From NCBI RefSeq assembly GCF_037893015.1, contig NC_133662.1, positions 201,511,050 through 201,575,049 of the forward strand: a stretch of DNA of 64,000 nucleotides. The letters are read 5' to 3'. This document shows, piece after piece, positions 49,352-59,274 of the stretch. Origin of the DNA: Macrotis lagotis. Taxonomy: Eukaryota; Chordata; Mammalia; Peramelemorphia; Peramelidae. The notes below the pieces were generated by a model. It was not told where the DNA came from, searched no databases, and saw nothing but the letters and a program-made list of their open reading frames with translations. The translations under genes were made by a program, and so were the position numbers. Position 1 is the stretch's first letter. The number at the start of each line of letters is the position of its first letter.

Positions 49352-49675
49352 CTTTTTCCAGAGATCCAGAGATTGAGATGAGTGGCCCCCTTATCATTGG
49401 AAGGCCTGTCACGGTCACCTGCAAGGTCCCAGATGTATTCCCCTTAGAACGACTGGAGATAACATTATGGAAAGAAGGTTCACATCCTATAAAATCACCA
49501 GATGTTGTAGAGGATGATGAAGATAAAAAAATAGGGACCAAGCATTTGGAGATGGTCTTTACCCCAACCATGGAAGACATGGGAAAATCCCTCATTTGTG
49601 AAGCCAAGTTACTTAATGATGAGTGGAATTTTGAACCTAAAGAAAGGAGAATTACACAGACACTTCAGGTGAACA
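49352..49675 (+). CDS. VCAM1: VCAM1 exon 3: Ig domain 2 (domain-5-like)
   Basis: This exon encodes residues 114-221, 324 nt, an Ig domain with cysteines in VTVTCKV and SLICEAK. It stands where human domain 2 does, after domain 1, and supports integrin binding through its long acidic C'-E loop, here VVEDDEDKK. The start (SFSRDPEIEMSGPL) and end (FEPKERRITQTLQVN) read like human domain 5 (RDPEIEMSG, FEPKQRQSTQTLYVN) rather than human domain 2 (KDPEIHLSG, DSVPTVRQAVKELQVY). The exon is very close to exon 6 of the same gene, and the flanking intron is similar too (see findings). Acceptor TTTGAAG ends at 49351; donor GTAAGT begins at 49676. Confidence 0.96.
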
Positions 49676-50014
49676 GTAAGTACATTTTATACATACATTT
49701 CAGATACAGCCACAGGTTTTTATGAGGTCTTATATCTCTATTTGTCAAAAACATTTAGTATAGGATCTATAAAGTTAAAGAGGTTATTTGTTTACTCTCA
49801 TTTAAGACCATTGCTAATTGAAGTCTTTTTGCCAAATGGCTATAGAAAGGTTCATTAGCCTGGATGAATTGCTGTGGTAATTTTCAACAGCTTATATTTT
49901 ATTTTCTATCACACACAAAAGATGTTGGAGATAAAAGAGGAGCTTGAAGGGAGATTTAGGAAAACAATAGGGAAACCACGAGGAAAATGGTGATAGGAAT
50001 GATGATGATGACAA

Positions 50015-50235
50015 TGCCTTTTTTCTTTTGGAGTAGATCAGTGATTTTTATTAGTATAAGAAACTCCTTGGAAGGAATTTCCTTTGTCAAAGCAAACTGG
50101 CAATGTAGAGTCATAGAGAGTTGCCTAAGGGAACTGAGAGGTCCAAAATCACAAAGCTTATATGAGCCATAAATTGACACGGAGTCTTCCTGGCTCCAAG
50201 GGTAGCTCCCTGTTCATTGTTCCATATTACTTCTC
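50015..50235 (-). mobile_element. CORE-SINE variant in VCAM1 intron 3
   Basis: Reverse copy of the 7829 type: GATCAGTGATTTTTATTAGT, AGAGTTGCCTAAGGGAACTG, GAGTCTTCCTGGCTCCAAGG. Confidence 0.6.
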
Positions 50236-51151
50236 CATATTTATATGTCTTTTAAAAACCTTGTTTCAGAACAAGGAGAAGGGAAGGGGAATTAGCATTT
50301 ATATAGTGCCTACTGTATCACAGATATTATCTCATGTGACCAATAATCTTATAAGAAAAAGCAGTGAATGCTGATGATAGGTCAAGAAACATTTATTAGA
50401 CACCTACTCTGTATCAGACAGTATGCTAAGTGTTAGCAATAAAAAAAAAAACCAATTCCTATAGAGCCCATAGTACAATGGCAGAGACAATATCCCAACA
50501 AGATAAAATAATTGTAAATAATCTTAGTGGGAGGATGTTAACATTAGAAGAGGGACCAAGAAAAACTTTTTTCAGGAGTTTGGGATTTTAAGGATCTAAA
50601 GGAATCAGGACTGCTGGGAGCCTCAGGGTTGTGAGGATAACTGAACATGATATGTGTAAAATGCTTTACAAATCTTAAAATACTATATAAATGCTAGCTA
50701 GTATCTGAAACTAATTCTATACATGCACCAGTCTATCACAAAATCCTCCCCTTAAATACCACATCAAGAACCACAGAATTGGAGGATTAAGTGACATAAG
50801 ATCTAAAGCTCTTTGCAATCCCTAACATTATATAAATTTATTTTCAGTAGCTACATCTAGACATATATTAGTCTATCCAAAAGTAAAAACCTTCCCTCTA
50901 TAGCATTGAAAGTCTCCTAAAATTAGGTGAACTTGATTTTGTTTTAACTTCCTCATTTTGACCAATGAACTACTTTTCTTGGACTTATTGGATGGTTTAA
51001 AACAATCAATATATGTGCATAAACAGTTTATCTTTCGAGGAGTCATATTTATAAAATACTCAGGTCACCTCTATGAGAAGGGAGAACTACCCTGGACCCC
51101 CATTTACATAAAGGACAATGACAACTAACCCAGTGACCTTACCCTTTTCAG

Positions 51152-51415
51152 CTGTACCCAAGGACACAATCATCTCCATCAACCCTTCCAACACTGTGCA
51201 AGAAGGGGATTCTGTGACAATGACCTGTTTCAGTGAGGGCCTGCCACCCCCACAGATCTTTTGGAGTAAGAAACAGGATAGTAAAGATCCAACTCCTCTT
51301 TCTGAAAATGCAACGCTCATCTTAGTGGATATGAAGAAGGAAGATTCTGGAACTTATGTGTGTGAAGCAAAGAACCAGTTTGGTAAAAATAAAAAAGAGA
51401 TGGAAATAACAGTAG
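51152..51415 (+). CDS. VCAM1: VCAM1 exon 4: Ig domain 3
   Basis: This exon encodes residues 222-309, 264 nt. It is a classic I-set-like domain with VTMTCFSEGLPPPQIFWSKK and EDSGTYVCEAKN, matching human domain 3 ([20 protein letters not shown]). An N-glycosylation sequon NAT lies in PLSENATLIL. The end FGKNKKEMEITV parallels human IGKNRKEVELIV. Some words, such as PLSENATL, recall human domain 6. The overall match and the position before domain 4 favour domain 3. Acceptor CCTTTTCAG ends at 51151; donor GTGAGT begins at 51416. Confidence 0.96.
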
Positions 51416-51749
51416 GTGAGTCAAATGAGTTAATTTCTAATATGTAATTGGCCAATTACAGTAACAACAATCATAGAACTCAAGCAAGAATTTAAAAAAA
51501 AATTCTAAGATTTAAACCACTGCTAAATGAATTCACTCCTTTGTAACTTGGGCTACAAAAGGTTAATACCCAAGAAGTCCTTGAATGTATTGAGCTAATA
51601 AAAAGGCTGAGCTGCTAAAATTGCCTCCTGGAATAACTTAGCTTTCTAATAAAACTTGTCCCATGTCAAAAGTGAAAAGGAAGGAAGTTACTGGCTTTTA
51701 AGAGCTGTATAAACTTCTTCAGGCTATGAGGCAAAAACTGAAGGCCCCT

Positions 51750-51827
51750 ATGCCAGTAATTTATAAAGTATCATAACAGTGGTCTGAAATGCCAGTAATT
51801 TATAAAGTATCATAACAGTGGTCTGAA
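51750..51827. repeat. Perfect 39-bp tandem duplication in VCAM1 intron 4
   Basis: Unit 51750-51788 is repeated exactly at 51789-51827. It begins ATGCCAGTAATTTATAAAG and ends AGTGGTCTGAA. Confidence 0.98.
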
Positions 51828-51969
51828 AAAGTTAGTGGATTCAGAGATTTCATTCACATTATTATGACTCTAGGGCCAAGATAAGAGGAGAAAATGTGAA
51901 TTGGAGGGAAAAAGTTTTATGTTAGTTAAATATGATAAGGGTCCTATTATCTAAGTTATGGAAAAAACT

Positions 51970-52770
51970 ATGCAAACATTTAGCTAAGAACCATCCCCAA
52001 ATAGATAAGTAGACAAAGGATATGAATAAACAGTTCTCAAAAGAAATGCAATTGTTAACAACTATAGGAAAGATTGCTCAGAATCACTACTAATAAGAGC
52101 AATTGAAAATTGGCAAACAGAAATAGTAAATATTGGAAGAGCTACTGAAAGATAGTTGGTGGAACTGTGAATTGGTCCAACCATTTTGGAGAACAATTTG
52201 TAATTATGCTTTAAAAAGTAACTAAAATGCTAATTCAGAGATCTCATAGCTAGGCATATATTATACAGTGGTGAGACAGAAAGAAAATGCCTATTACATG
52301 CCAACATATGTATTGCTGTACTTTCTCTGATCACAAAAAATTGCAAAGTAGTTGAAGACTGAAGAATAACTAACAGATTGTCATTTATGAATATAATGAA
52401 ATAATACTGTGCTATAAAAACACAATGAATAAAAAAATTCAAGAAAACATAGGAAAACCTATATTAAACCAGTGCAGAATGAAGTAAGCAAAGAAAATAA
52501 TGATTTCAGCAAAGTGAAGGGAAAGAAAAATAAAATAAAAATAAATGCTGTGTAATTATAATGACCAACTTTAACTGTGAACTAGAGGGGGAAATGAACC
52601 TTCTTTCAATTCAAGGAGGGGTTGGAGAGTGCAAGTAGTCTGAAACCATGGAACATTGTAGATCTTATCAGATATGGTTAGTGTTTTGTTTGGATTTTGC
52701 TGAACAGCAGAGTTGGTATATGTGTGTGTTTAAAAATTTTTAAATCTTTGTTACAAGAAAAGGCTTGCTT
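51970..52770 (+). mobile_element. L1 3' end in VCAM1 intron 4
   Basis: AGACAAAGGATATGAATAAA, GTGGAACTGTGAATTGGTCC, TTTTGGAGAACAATTTGTAA and ATACTGTGCTATAAAAACAC match the L1 3' region. Same strand as the gene, highly diverged. Confidence 0.75.
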
Positions 52771-53169
52771 TGTAGGAGAAAAAAAAGTTACATTTTGAAA
52801 TTAAATGCTGTAAAATTGAAATTACTTAACTTTTTAAAATCACATAATCACAGATTTTTGATTGAAAGAGACCTTAAAAGTCATTTAGTTCAACTCCCTA
52901 AATCTTTACAGATGAGGCAATTAAGACTCATGAAGGTTTTGCCAAAGTCACAAAGGCAGGAAGTGGAAGAGCCAGGATTCAATATGTCATTAATTCAATG
53001 AATGATCTGAGAAGGTTCACAAGGAAAGAACCAGATCCATTTTTTTAAATGTCCATCTTCTAATATCAGATTAAAAGTTTCAAAATTGATTGTAGTCATT
53101 ATCTTGAAGGAGCTTGTCCTTTTAAAGGAAAATTTAAAAGTAGCTCATTAGAAAACAAAAACAAAACAA

Positions 53170-53350
53170 CCTGTGATGGAGTACTGAACTTGGATTAAAG
53201 AGACTGTGGTTCAGTTTCCACTTCTGATATTTCTAGACTATTTTAGGTAAGTCATTTATCCTCTAAGCCTTAGTTTCCTCATCTGTCAAATGTGAATAAT
53301 AATACTGGCACCACCTTACCCTACAGACAGCCAAGATGAAAGCAAGTTAC
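53170..53350 (+). mobile_element. MIR-type SINE in VCAM1 intron 4
   Basis: Plus pattern: AAGTCATTTATCCTCTAAGC, TTTCCTCATCTGTCAAATGT. An L3/MIR-type reverse piece lies just upstream (52845-52990). Confidence 0.7.
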
Positions 53351-54414
53351 AAACCCTAAGACACTGTAGAACTGTGTTATTACTTTCAGTGTGTTGGGAT
53401 TATGTGAGATAAACTTTCTTTGAAAGATATTAGGATGTCCCAGGTAAGCACTTATGTATACATACCCAGAGAAATTTGAATATTTAAATTAATTTTTCTT
53501 GTGATGAAAAGTATGGAGATACTTGAAACAGATCCTTAAACAAGATGCATTTTTGTTATCTCCTGTGGCATCTCCTTTGTCACCTTCAGAGCAGAAAATC
53601 ACTATGAATTTCTTTGAAGCGTTAACAACTTTAGAGGCAGAACAACTGTCATATAAAGGAAACTTTTGTCTACATCAGGGATGATCTTAATTGCCAAAAT
53701 GTTCTTTCCAAAATTTGTTACTGGGCAGATTCTGTGATAGAATTGAGCCTTCAACCCTGGATTTAAATGTAAAGCAGGTTCATCCATCCTAATAAAACAC
53801 AAGTTAACACTAAGAGGTAAATCATTTGTGATTTGAAATTTTAGCTTTTGATTTGCTTCCAATGTGATTTTTTGTTTTAATTTGAGATTTGTGTGAAGTT
53901 GAAATTCTAAAACTCAAGGTTTAGGTTCAAACTCTCAAAGGCATCTTTTCTGATGTAAAATGAGTGACTATTTTCTTTTCCAATACTCCTAAGCTTATGA
54001 TCTCATTTCTTTTATTTTCTTTTCCTAACCATCAGGTTAGATTTGGTTGCATCAGCAAATAGGTACAATGCTTTAATTATCTTGCCTTGCAACAAATCTT
54101 GGTTCTGGTGAAGTAAAGATGGTAGCCCATTGCCCTTTTTAAAAAATAATTCTTCTTTCCTAATTCACTTTGATTTTGAATCCCCTTAAATATTGTTGCA
54201 AGTGAGTACACATGGGTTACTGTGGGCTATTTTTTAAAAAAATATGGGTCCTTTCCTTCATGGAAAGTAAATTTTAACAGAGTAATTTCTTCTTTTCAGG
54301 TGGGAAGTTAAGTGGTAAATGATAAAAGGAATAAAACAGAGTGGAATGGAGAAAGAGGAAAATCTTATCAAATTTGATAAAGGTTTATATCATACTTTCT
54401 TTTTCTTCTTTCAG

Positions 54415-54690
54415 TGCAACCGTTTACTGTAGAAATCTCGCAAGGACCAAAGATTGCTGCTCAAATTGGCGATTCTCTTGTGTTGACCTGTACCACAATG
54501 GGATGTGAGGACCCTTTTTTCTCCTGGAGACCCCAGTTAAGCAGCCCCCTATTGGGGAAGGTACACAGTGAGGGGACCAAATCCACTTTGACCATGAATT
54601 CCATTGGCCTTGAGAATGAATCTTTTTATCTGTGCATAGCATCATGCAAGGACAAGAAAGTAGAAAAAGAAGTCCAAGTGGAGCTTTACT
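54415..54690 (+). CDS. VCAM1: VCAM1 exon 5: Ig domain 4, integrin-loop aspartate replaced
   Basis: This exon encodes residues 310-401, 276 nt, the same length as exon 2. It opens with PFTVEIS and has IAAQIGDS and the four-cysteine pattern (LTC, MGC, YLC, ASC), matching human domain 4. In human the loop reads QIDSPL and forms the second alpha4-integrin site. Here it reads QLSSPL: codon AGC (Ser352) at 54540-54542 stands where human has aspartate. A sequon NES occurs in ENESFYLC. Acceptor TTTCAG ends at 54414; donor GTAAGT starts at 54691. Human endothelium makes a six-domain isoform by skipping this exon. Whether that happens here cannot be told from DNA. Confidence 0.96.
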
Positions 54691-55054
54691 GTAAGTAAGC
54701 CAACACTGTAAGTGATCTACTCTTATTCTAAGTTATCTTTATCTAACCAACATGCTATAGTGGAGAAAGCACTGGACTTGGAGTCAGGAAGACTTAAGTT
54801 CAAATGCCAGGTCTGCTACTTATTATGATAAGCACTGAGGATATAAAGAAACTCAAAAACCAGTCCCTTCTCTAAAGGAGTTCACAGTCTCAAGGGAGGA
54901 GACAATATCCAGCTATGCATCAATAAGATGTATAGGGGCTAGGTTGAAAAGTCAAAGGATTTTTCTAGGCATCACTTTCCTCATTAACAAAATAAAGGAG
55001 TTAGACTAAATAATCTCAAAGAGCCCTTCCAGTCGTAAATCTATTATTCCAAGT

Positions 55055-55350
55055 CTCATATGTAGAGCACTGGTCCTGAAGTCAGGAGGACCTGGGTTCA
55101 AATCCAGTCTCAGACCCTTATTAGGTGTTTGACCTCGGTCACTTAACCTTGATCACCTCAAATCCAGGGCCATTTCCAGTTAACCTGATTCATATCTGGT
55201 CCCTGGACCCATATGACCCTGGAGGAAGAAGTGAGGTTGATGATTTAGCACATCCCCCCCTTATTCAAATCTGATTCATGTACTTATCATGGCATCACCT
55301 CTCTGATGTCATGGTCTTCTCCAAGAATGAAGGACAAACATTATCATAGT
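55055..55350 (+). mobile_element. Composite marsupial SINE (MAR1-like) in VCAM1 intron 5
   Basis: Plus copy: GTAGAGCACTGGTCCTGAAG, ATGGCATCACCTCTCTGATG, then AATGAAGGACAAACA. Confidence 0.78.
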
Positions 55351-55594
55351 ATCTGCATGGCTTTAGACAAATCAAGTTCCCTCTCTAGTTTCAGTCTCTT
55401 CATCTGTAAAATGGGGATAATAATGCTTGAAGAGCTCATAGAGTTGTTATGGAAATCAAATTAAATGATATAATAATGCATTAATAATATCATAACACCC
55501 ATAATACACAATAATAACTACACAAAACAATGATGATGATGATGATGATCTACTGAGCTCCTTAAGAGAAGGGATTGTTTTGGTTTTTCTTTTT

Positions 55595-55850
55595 TGTATC
55601 TTTTAGAGAGCTGGGTAGGGAGTCAAGAAGACCTGAGTTCAAATCTATCCTCTAATGTTGGTTAACTGTGCAGCTCTGGGCAAATCACTCAACCATTGCC
55701 TGCCTCAGTTTCCTCAACTGTAAAATGGAGATAATAATAATAATATCTGCCTCTTAGGTTTGTTGAGATGTTAAAATGAGATAATATTTGTAAAGAGTTT
55801 AGCATAGTGCTAAAAGCACTGTGTAAATGTCAGTGCACCATTATTTAAAA
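55595..55850 (+). mobile_element. MIR-type SINE in VCAM1 intron 5
   Basis: Plus pattern: GAGTCAAGAAGACCTGAGTT, CTGGGCAAATCACTCAACCA, CAACTGTAAAATGGAGATAA, then an AATAATAATAAT tract. Confidence 0.78.
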
Positions 55851-57369
55851 GTGATGATCCAGTGTTGCAAATTGTTCATTTTCAGTAGAATTGGTTGAAA
55901 AAATAAGTCTGACTCTATGACTATGCAATGAGACAGAAGTGTTTAGAGAAGGAAATAAACAGGGCACATGATTCATTAATGAGGAAACCATATGTTCCTG
56001 ATGAAACTTTTTATTCAAGCATGTGGTAAAAATTACTGCTTGCTGCCATACTGAGGAATTTTTTCTCCAGGCAATTCAGTCGACTTGGACTCAGAAAGCA
56101 AGCAGAAAAATCTTTCCATACACAGTCTCTTGGCTTGTACCATAGCTAGTCCAAAGCTTGGTTCACCTAGTCCATAGTCAGTAGCCCATACCTTGCCACT
56201 CTCCTGATTCTCTCTCCAATATTGATTGAAAAGTTTGACTCTCAGAGCCCTTCCCATTTCCTTAGCTTGTTAAAACTCATCTTGGCAGAAGCTCTGACAG
56301 ACCAGAAACTGCCAACTAATCTTGAGTCAATGTTTATCGACTCAAAATGACCAGGGTTACTACCTTAACAGTATTTGTGGCTGTCTGCAAATAGCAGATC
56401 CTGGACAGAAGGGGAGGACTTTGGCTTGAGGAGCGCACCCAAAATGTAGAGCTAAAAGTGAGTGGAAGGCAGGCATTGGATCTTTGCATTGGAGGCAGAG
56501 GATCGATCCTCAGTGATGCTGGGGACAAGGCTGAATTAGTCTAGGTGTCCTATAGTGAATTCACTTTAGCGGTGAGAATGAGGTCTTCTTTGCAACTCTT
56601 CATTTTGCTGATGAACCATTCATAGTACCCAAACAAATAGTTTGGGCACCCAGACCAGCTACAAATTGCTACGTGGAATGGACTTTATTTAAGCACCTTG
56701 GTTCATAATGTTGGTGGAAAATAATAGGAACAATTACTACCACATAATTTCCTTGATATGGTTGCTTTGTCTTCTTTCATTGAATGGAATTAAAAAGGGC
56801 ACATTGCAGGGTTTTTCCAGAACTACTGACCAATCATTTCTTACCTCCTTGAGATTGTATTCAGGGGGAAATGGATTATATCTGGAAGGAATTTTAACTT
56901 CTCAAAAGAGGGTTGTTCTATTGTATCATCCTTACACAGAGCCAAAAATTTGCTGATGTCAGCACATTCCTTACTAGAAATGAGAACCAGGAAAAGAAGT
57001 CTTTATTGCAGTAAGGAAATAGCTGAAAAAAACTCATTTTTTTTTTGGTTGGTACATTCTGGTTTGTACAAAATAGTCTGAGCTTTGTTCTGAAACAATG
57101 ATAATAAGTTCCTCACCCTTGCCCTTATAATAGATTCAATGCAGAATATATTCCAATATTACTCAGATCTACCCTCCCCACCATCCCTTTGTTTTTGCTT
57201 TGTTTTGGGGGGGGGCAGGGTCTGGATATGATTTTATTTTTATAGAAAACTCCATCAACTCAGTATCTTATATGTATATAGTTACTTACACATTTGTTTG
57301 TTTTTTCTCTCTTTAGACTGTGAGTCCTTGTGGGAAAGGACTTTTTTTGGTCTTTTTATGTCTTTCTAA

Positions 57370-57805
57370 TTGGAGCTAGATGGTGCAATGCATACATAGA
57401 AAGCTGGGTATGGAGTCAATAACATCTCTATTCAAGTCATCCTCAGTTGTTTGCTAGCTATGTGGCTCTAAGCAAATCACTTAATCATTGCCTGCCTCAG
57501 TTTCCTCAAGTATAAAATGGATATAATAATAGTACTTGCCTCCTAAGGTGACTGAGAGGATCCAGTGACTTAATATTTTTTTTAGGTTTTTGCAAGGCAA
57601 ATGGAGTTAAGTAGCTTGCCCAAGGCCACAAAGCTAGGTAATTATTAAGTGTCTGAGACCGGATTTGAACCCAGGTACTCCTGACTCCAAGGCCGGTGCT
57701 TTGTCCACTGTGCCACCTAGCTGCTCCGACTTAATATTTTTTATAGAGTTCAGCATAAGACCTACAGCATAATAGGTGCTCAATAATTACTTTTTGACTG
57801 AGTAG
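57370..57805 (+). mobile_element. MIR-type SINE split by a younger SINE, VCAM1 intron 5
   Basis: The head and B-box region (GAGCTAGATGGTGCAATGCA, AAGCAAATCACTTAATCATT) are on one side. The 3' end (CATAATAGGTGCTCAATAAT) resumes after the inserted SINE at 57582-57727. An L2-like tail lies just upstream (57245-57370). Confidence 0.75.
57582..57727 (-). mobile_element. tRNA-derived marsupial SINE nested in an older SINE, VCAM1 intron 5
   Basis: Reverse copy. Perfect 15-bp duplication GACTTAATATTTTTT at 57567-57581 and 57728-57742. It splits an older plus-strand MIR-type SINE. Confidence 0.95.
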
Positions 57806-57972
57806 CTGAAATTCCCTTCATTGACAGATTGGTAACAGTTCTCTAAGATCTAGGATAAGGGAGTTGCTTAGGGCTAGGAGAGTTTAGATGAGTGGCCTTG
57901 GGTCCTACAGAAAGTATGTGTCGGAATAGAAATGGGACTGAAACAAAAGTCATACTGATTCCGAGGCAGGCT

Positions 57973-57974
<2 letters not shown>

Positions 57975-58052
<78 letters not shown>

Positions 58053-58170
58053 CTGTCTGTCTGTCTCTATCTCTGTCTGTCTCTGCCCTCTGTCACTCTG
58101 TCTCTGTCTCTGTCACACACACACACACACACAGACACACACACACACACACACAGACACACACACACAC
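57975..58170. repeat. (CT)n-(GT)n-(TCTG)n-(CA)n compound microsatellite, VCAM1 intron 5
   Basis: CT runs 57975-58023, GT 58024-58052, TCTG/TCTC to about 58112, and CA from 58114 to 58170 with two GA interruptions. The GT and CA blocks are complementary. Confidence 0.97.
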
Positions 58171-58947
58171 TGAGTATCTCAAATTGAGAGATCAAATCGA
58201 GTAGTATCTTCCTAGTCTTAAAGTCCTATGTCTTAAAATTTAAGTAAGATGTGTTTATTGGAGTAGAAGTACTTAGAAAAATATTTAAAGAAGCTGGTGA
58301 TTAGCATGGAATCTCTCCTCTTATGGTTTTCCCTGACAAACCAATGATCTTCCTACATTTCTGAGATTTAAAAAAAAAGCTTTGTCCACTGAACAGCCTT
58401 TCAGTGATTAGCCTTTCTGAAATTAGCTAGGTTGGCCCTCAGTTTATAGACTCATAGTCTGCCCATCCTTGGTCTATATGTGAAAAACCTTGTATTTTGG
58501 TAGAACTTGTCCCTTCCTTCTCTGCTGCATTGACTGTCCAGAACCCTGAGTCATCCTTCACTCTATAATATCAGATGAGCAGAATAGAATTATTGTGAAA
58601 GAGGAGAGAGATAACAAAATCTAAATAGTGAAACAGTATTTGCTTTAACCACTCCTAATAATTGTAGTAAGAGATATTTTAAACTATATTAACCAAGGCA
58701 CTGTGCATTCTAAAGGTCTTTGTCATCAAAAAAAATTATATCCTAAGACTAGAGAATTAGTAAAATCTTGCTTCACATGCCTGTATATGTATTTACATAA
58801 TGCAATTTAAATGTCCCCAGGGACCAGAATTGACATTTGGAGACTGTTCCTGTTTACAAACATTAGTTTGGTTATTTTCTGAAATCATCCTATGTAAATA
58901 CCTGCAAAAAATCCCATTTATAACATGGTTTGTTTTGTTATTTGAAG

Positions 58948-59274
58948 CTTTCCCCAGAGATCCAGAGATTGAGATGAGTGGCCCCCTTATTGTTGGAAGG
59001 CCTGTCACTGTCACCTGCAAGGTTCCAGATGTATACCCTTCAGAACGGTTGGAGATAGAATTCTGGAAGGAAGGTTCCCATCCTCCCATGGAATTACAAG
59101 ATATTGTAGAGAATGCTAAAAGAAATCATCTGAAGACCAAGGGTTTGAAGATGATCTTTACCCCAACAATGGAAGATATGGGAAAATCCCTCACTTGTAA
59201 GGCCAAGTTACCAATTGATGAAATGAAGTTTGAGCCCAAAGAAAGGAAAACTATACAGATACTTCAGGTGAACA
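58948..59274 (+). CDS. VCAM1: VCAM1 exon 6: Ig domain 5
   Basis: This exon encodes residues 402-510, 327 nt. The sequence SFPRDPEIEMSGPL...VTVTCKVPDVYPSERLEIEFWKEG...SLTCKAKLPIDEMKFEPKERK matches human domain 5 closely. Acceptor TTTGAAG ends at 58947; donor GTAAGT starts at 59275. In human the next exon is domain 6. Here the next exon found is domain 7, and the phases still match because all introns are phase 1. The exon is unusually close to exon 3, with a hand count of about 87% identity over the first 46 residues. Confidence 0.96.

Noticed and set aside
49290-49607. Antisense open frame of 105 codons over the VCAM1 domain-2 exon, with a similar one at 58793-59089 over domain 5
   Set aside because: The two antisense peptides resemble each other only because the sense exons are near-duplicates. 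The sense strand has the Ig domain, splice sites and phase.
53602-53862. 86-codon minus-strand open frame in VCAM1 intron 4, with a MDEPALHLNPG word that briefly suggested a transposase
   Set aside because: No further transposase motifs, inverted ends or homologous neighbours could be seen, so the resemblance is not supportable.
57892-58173. 93-codon open frame rich in SLSLSL and CVCVCV
   Set aside because: Translation of CT, GT and CA microsatellites.
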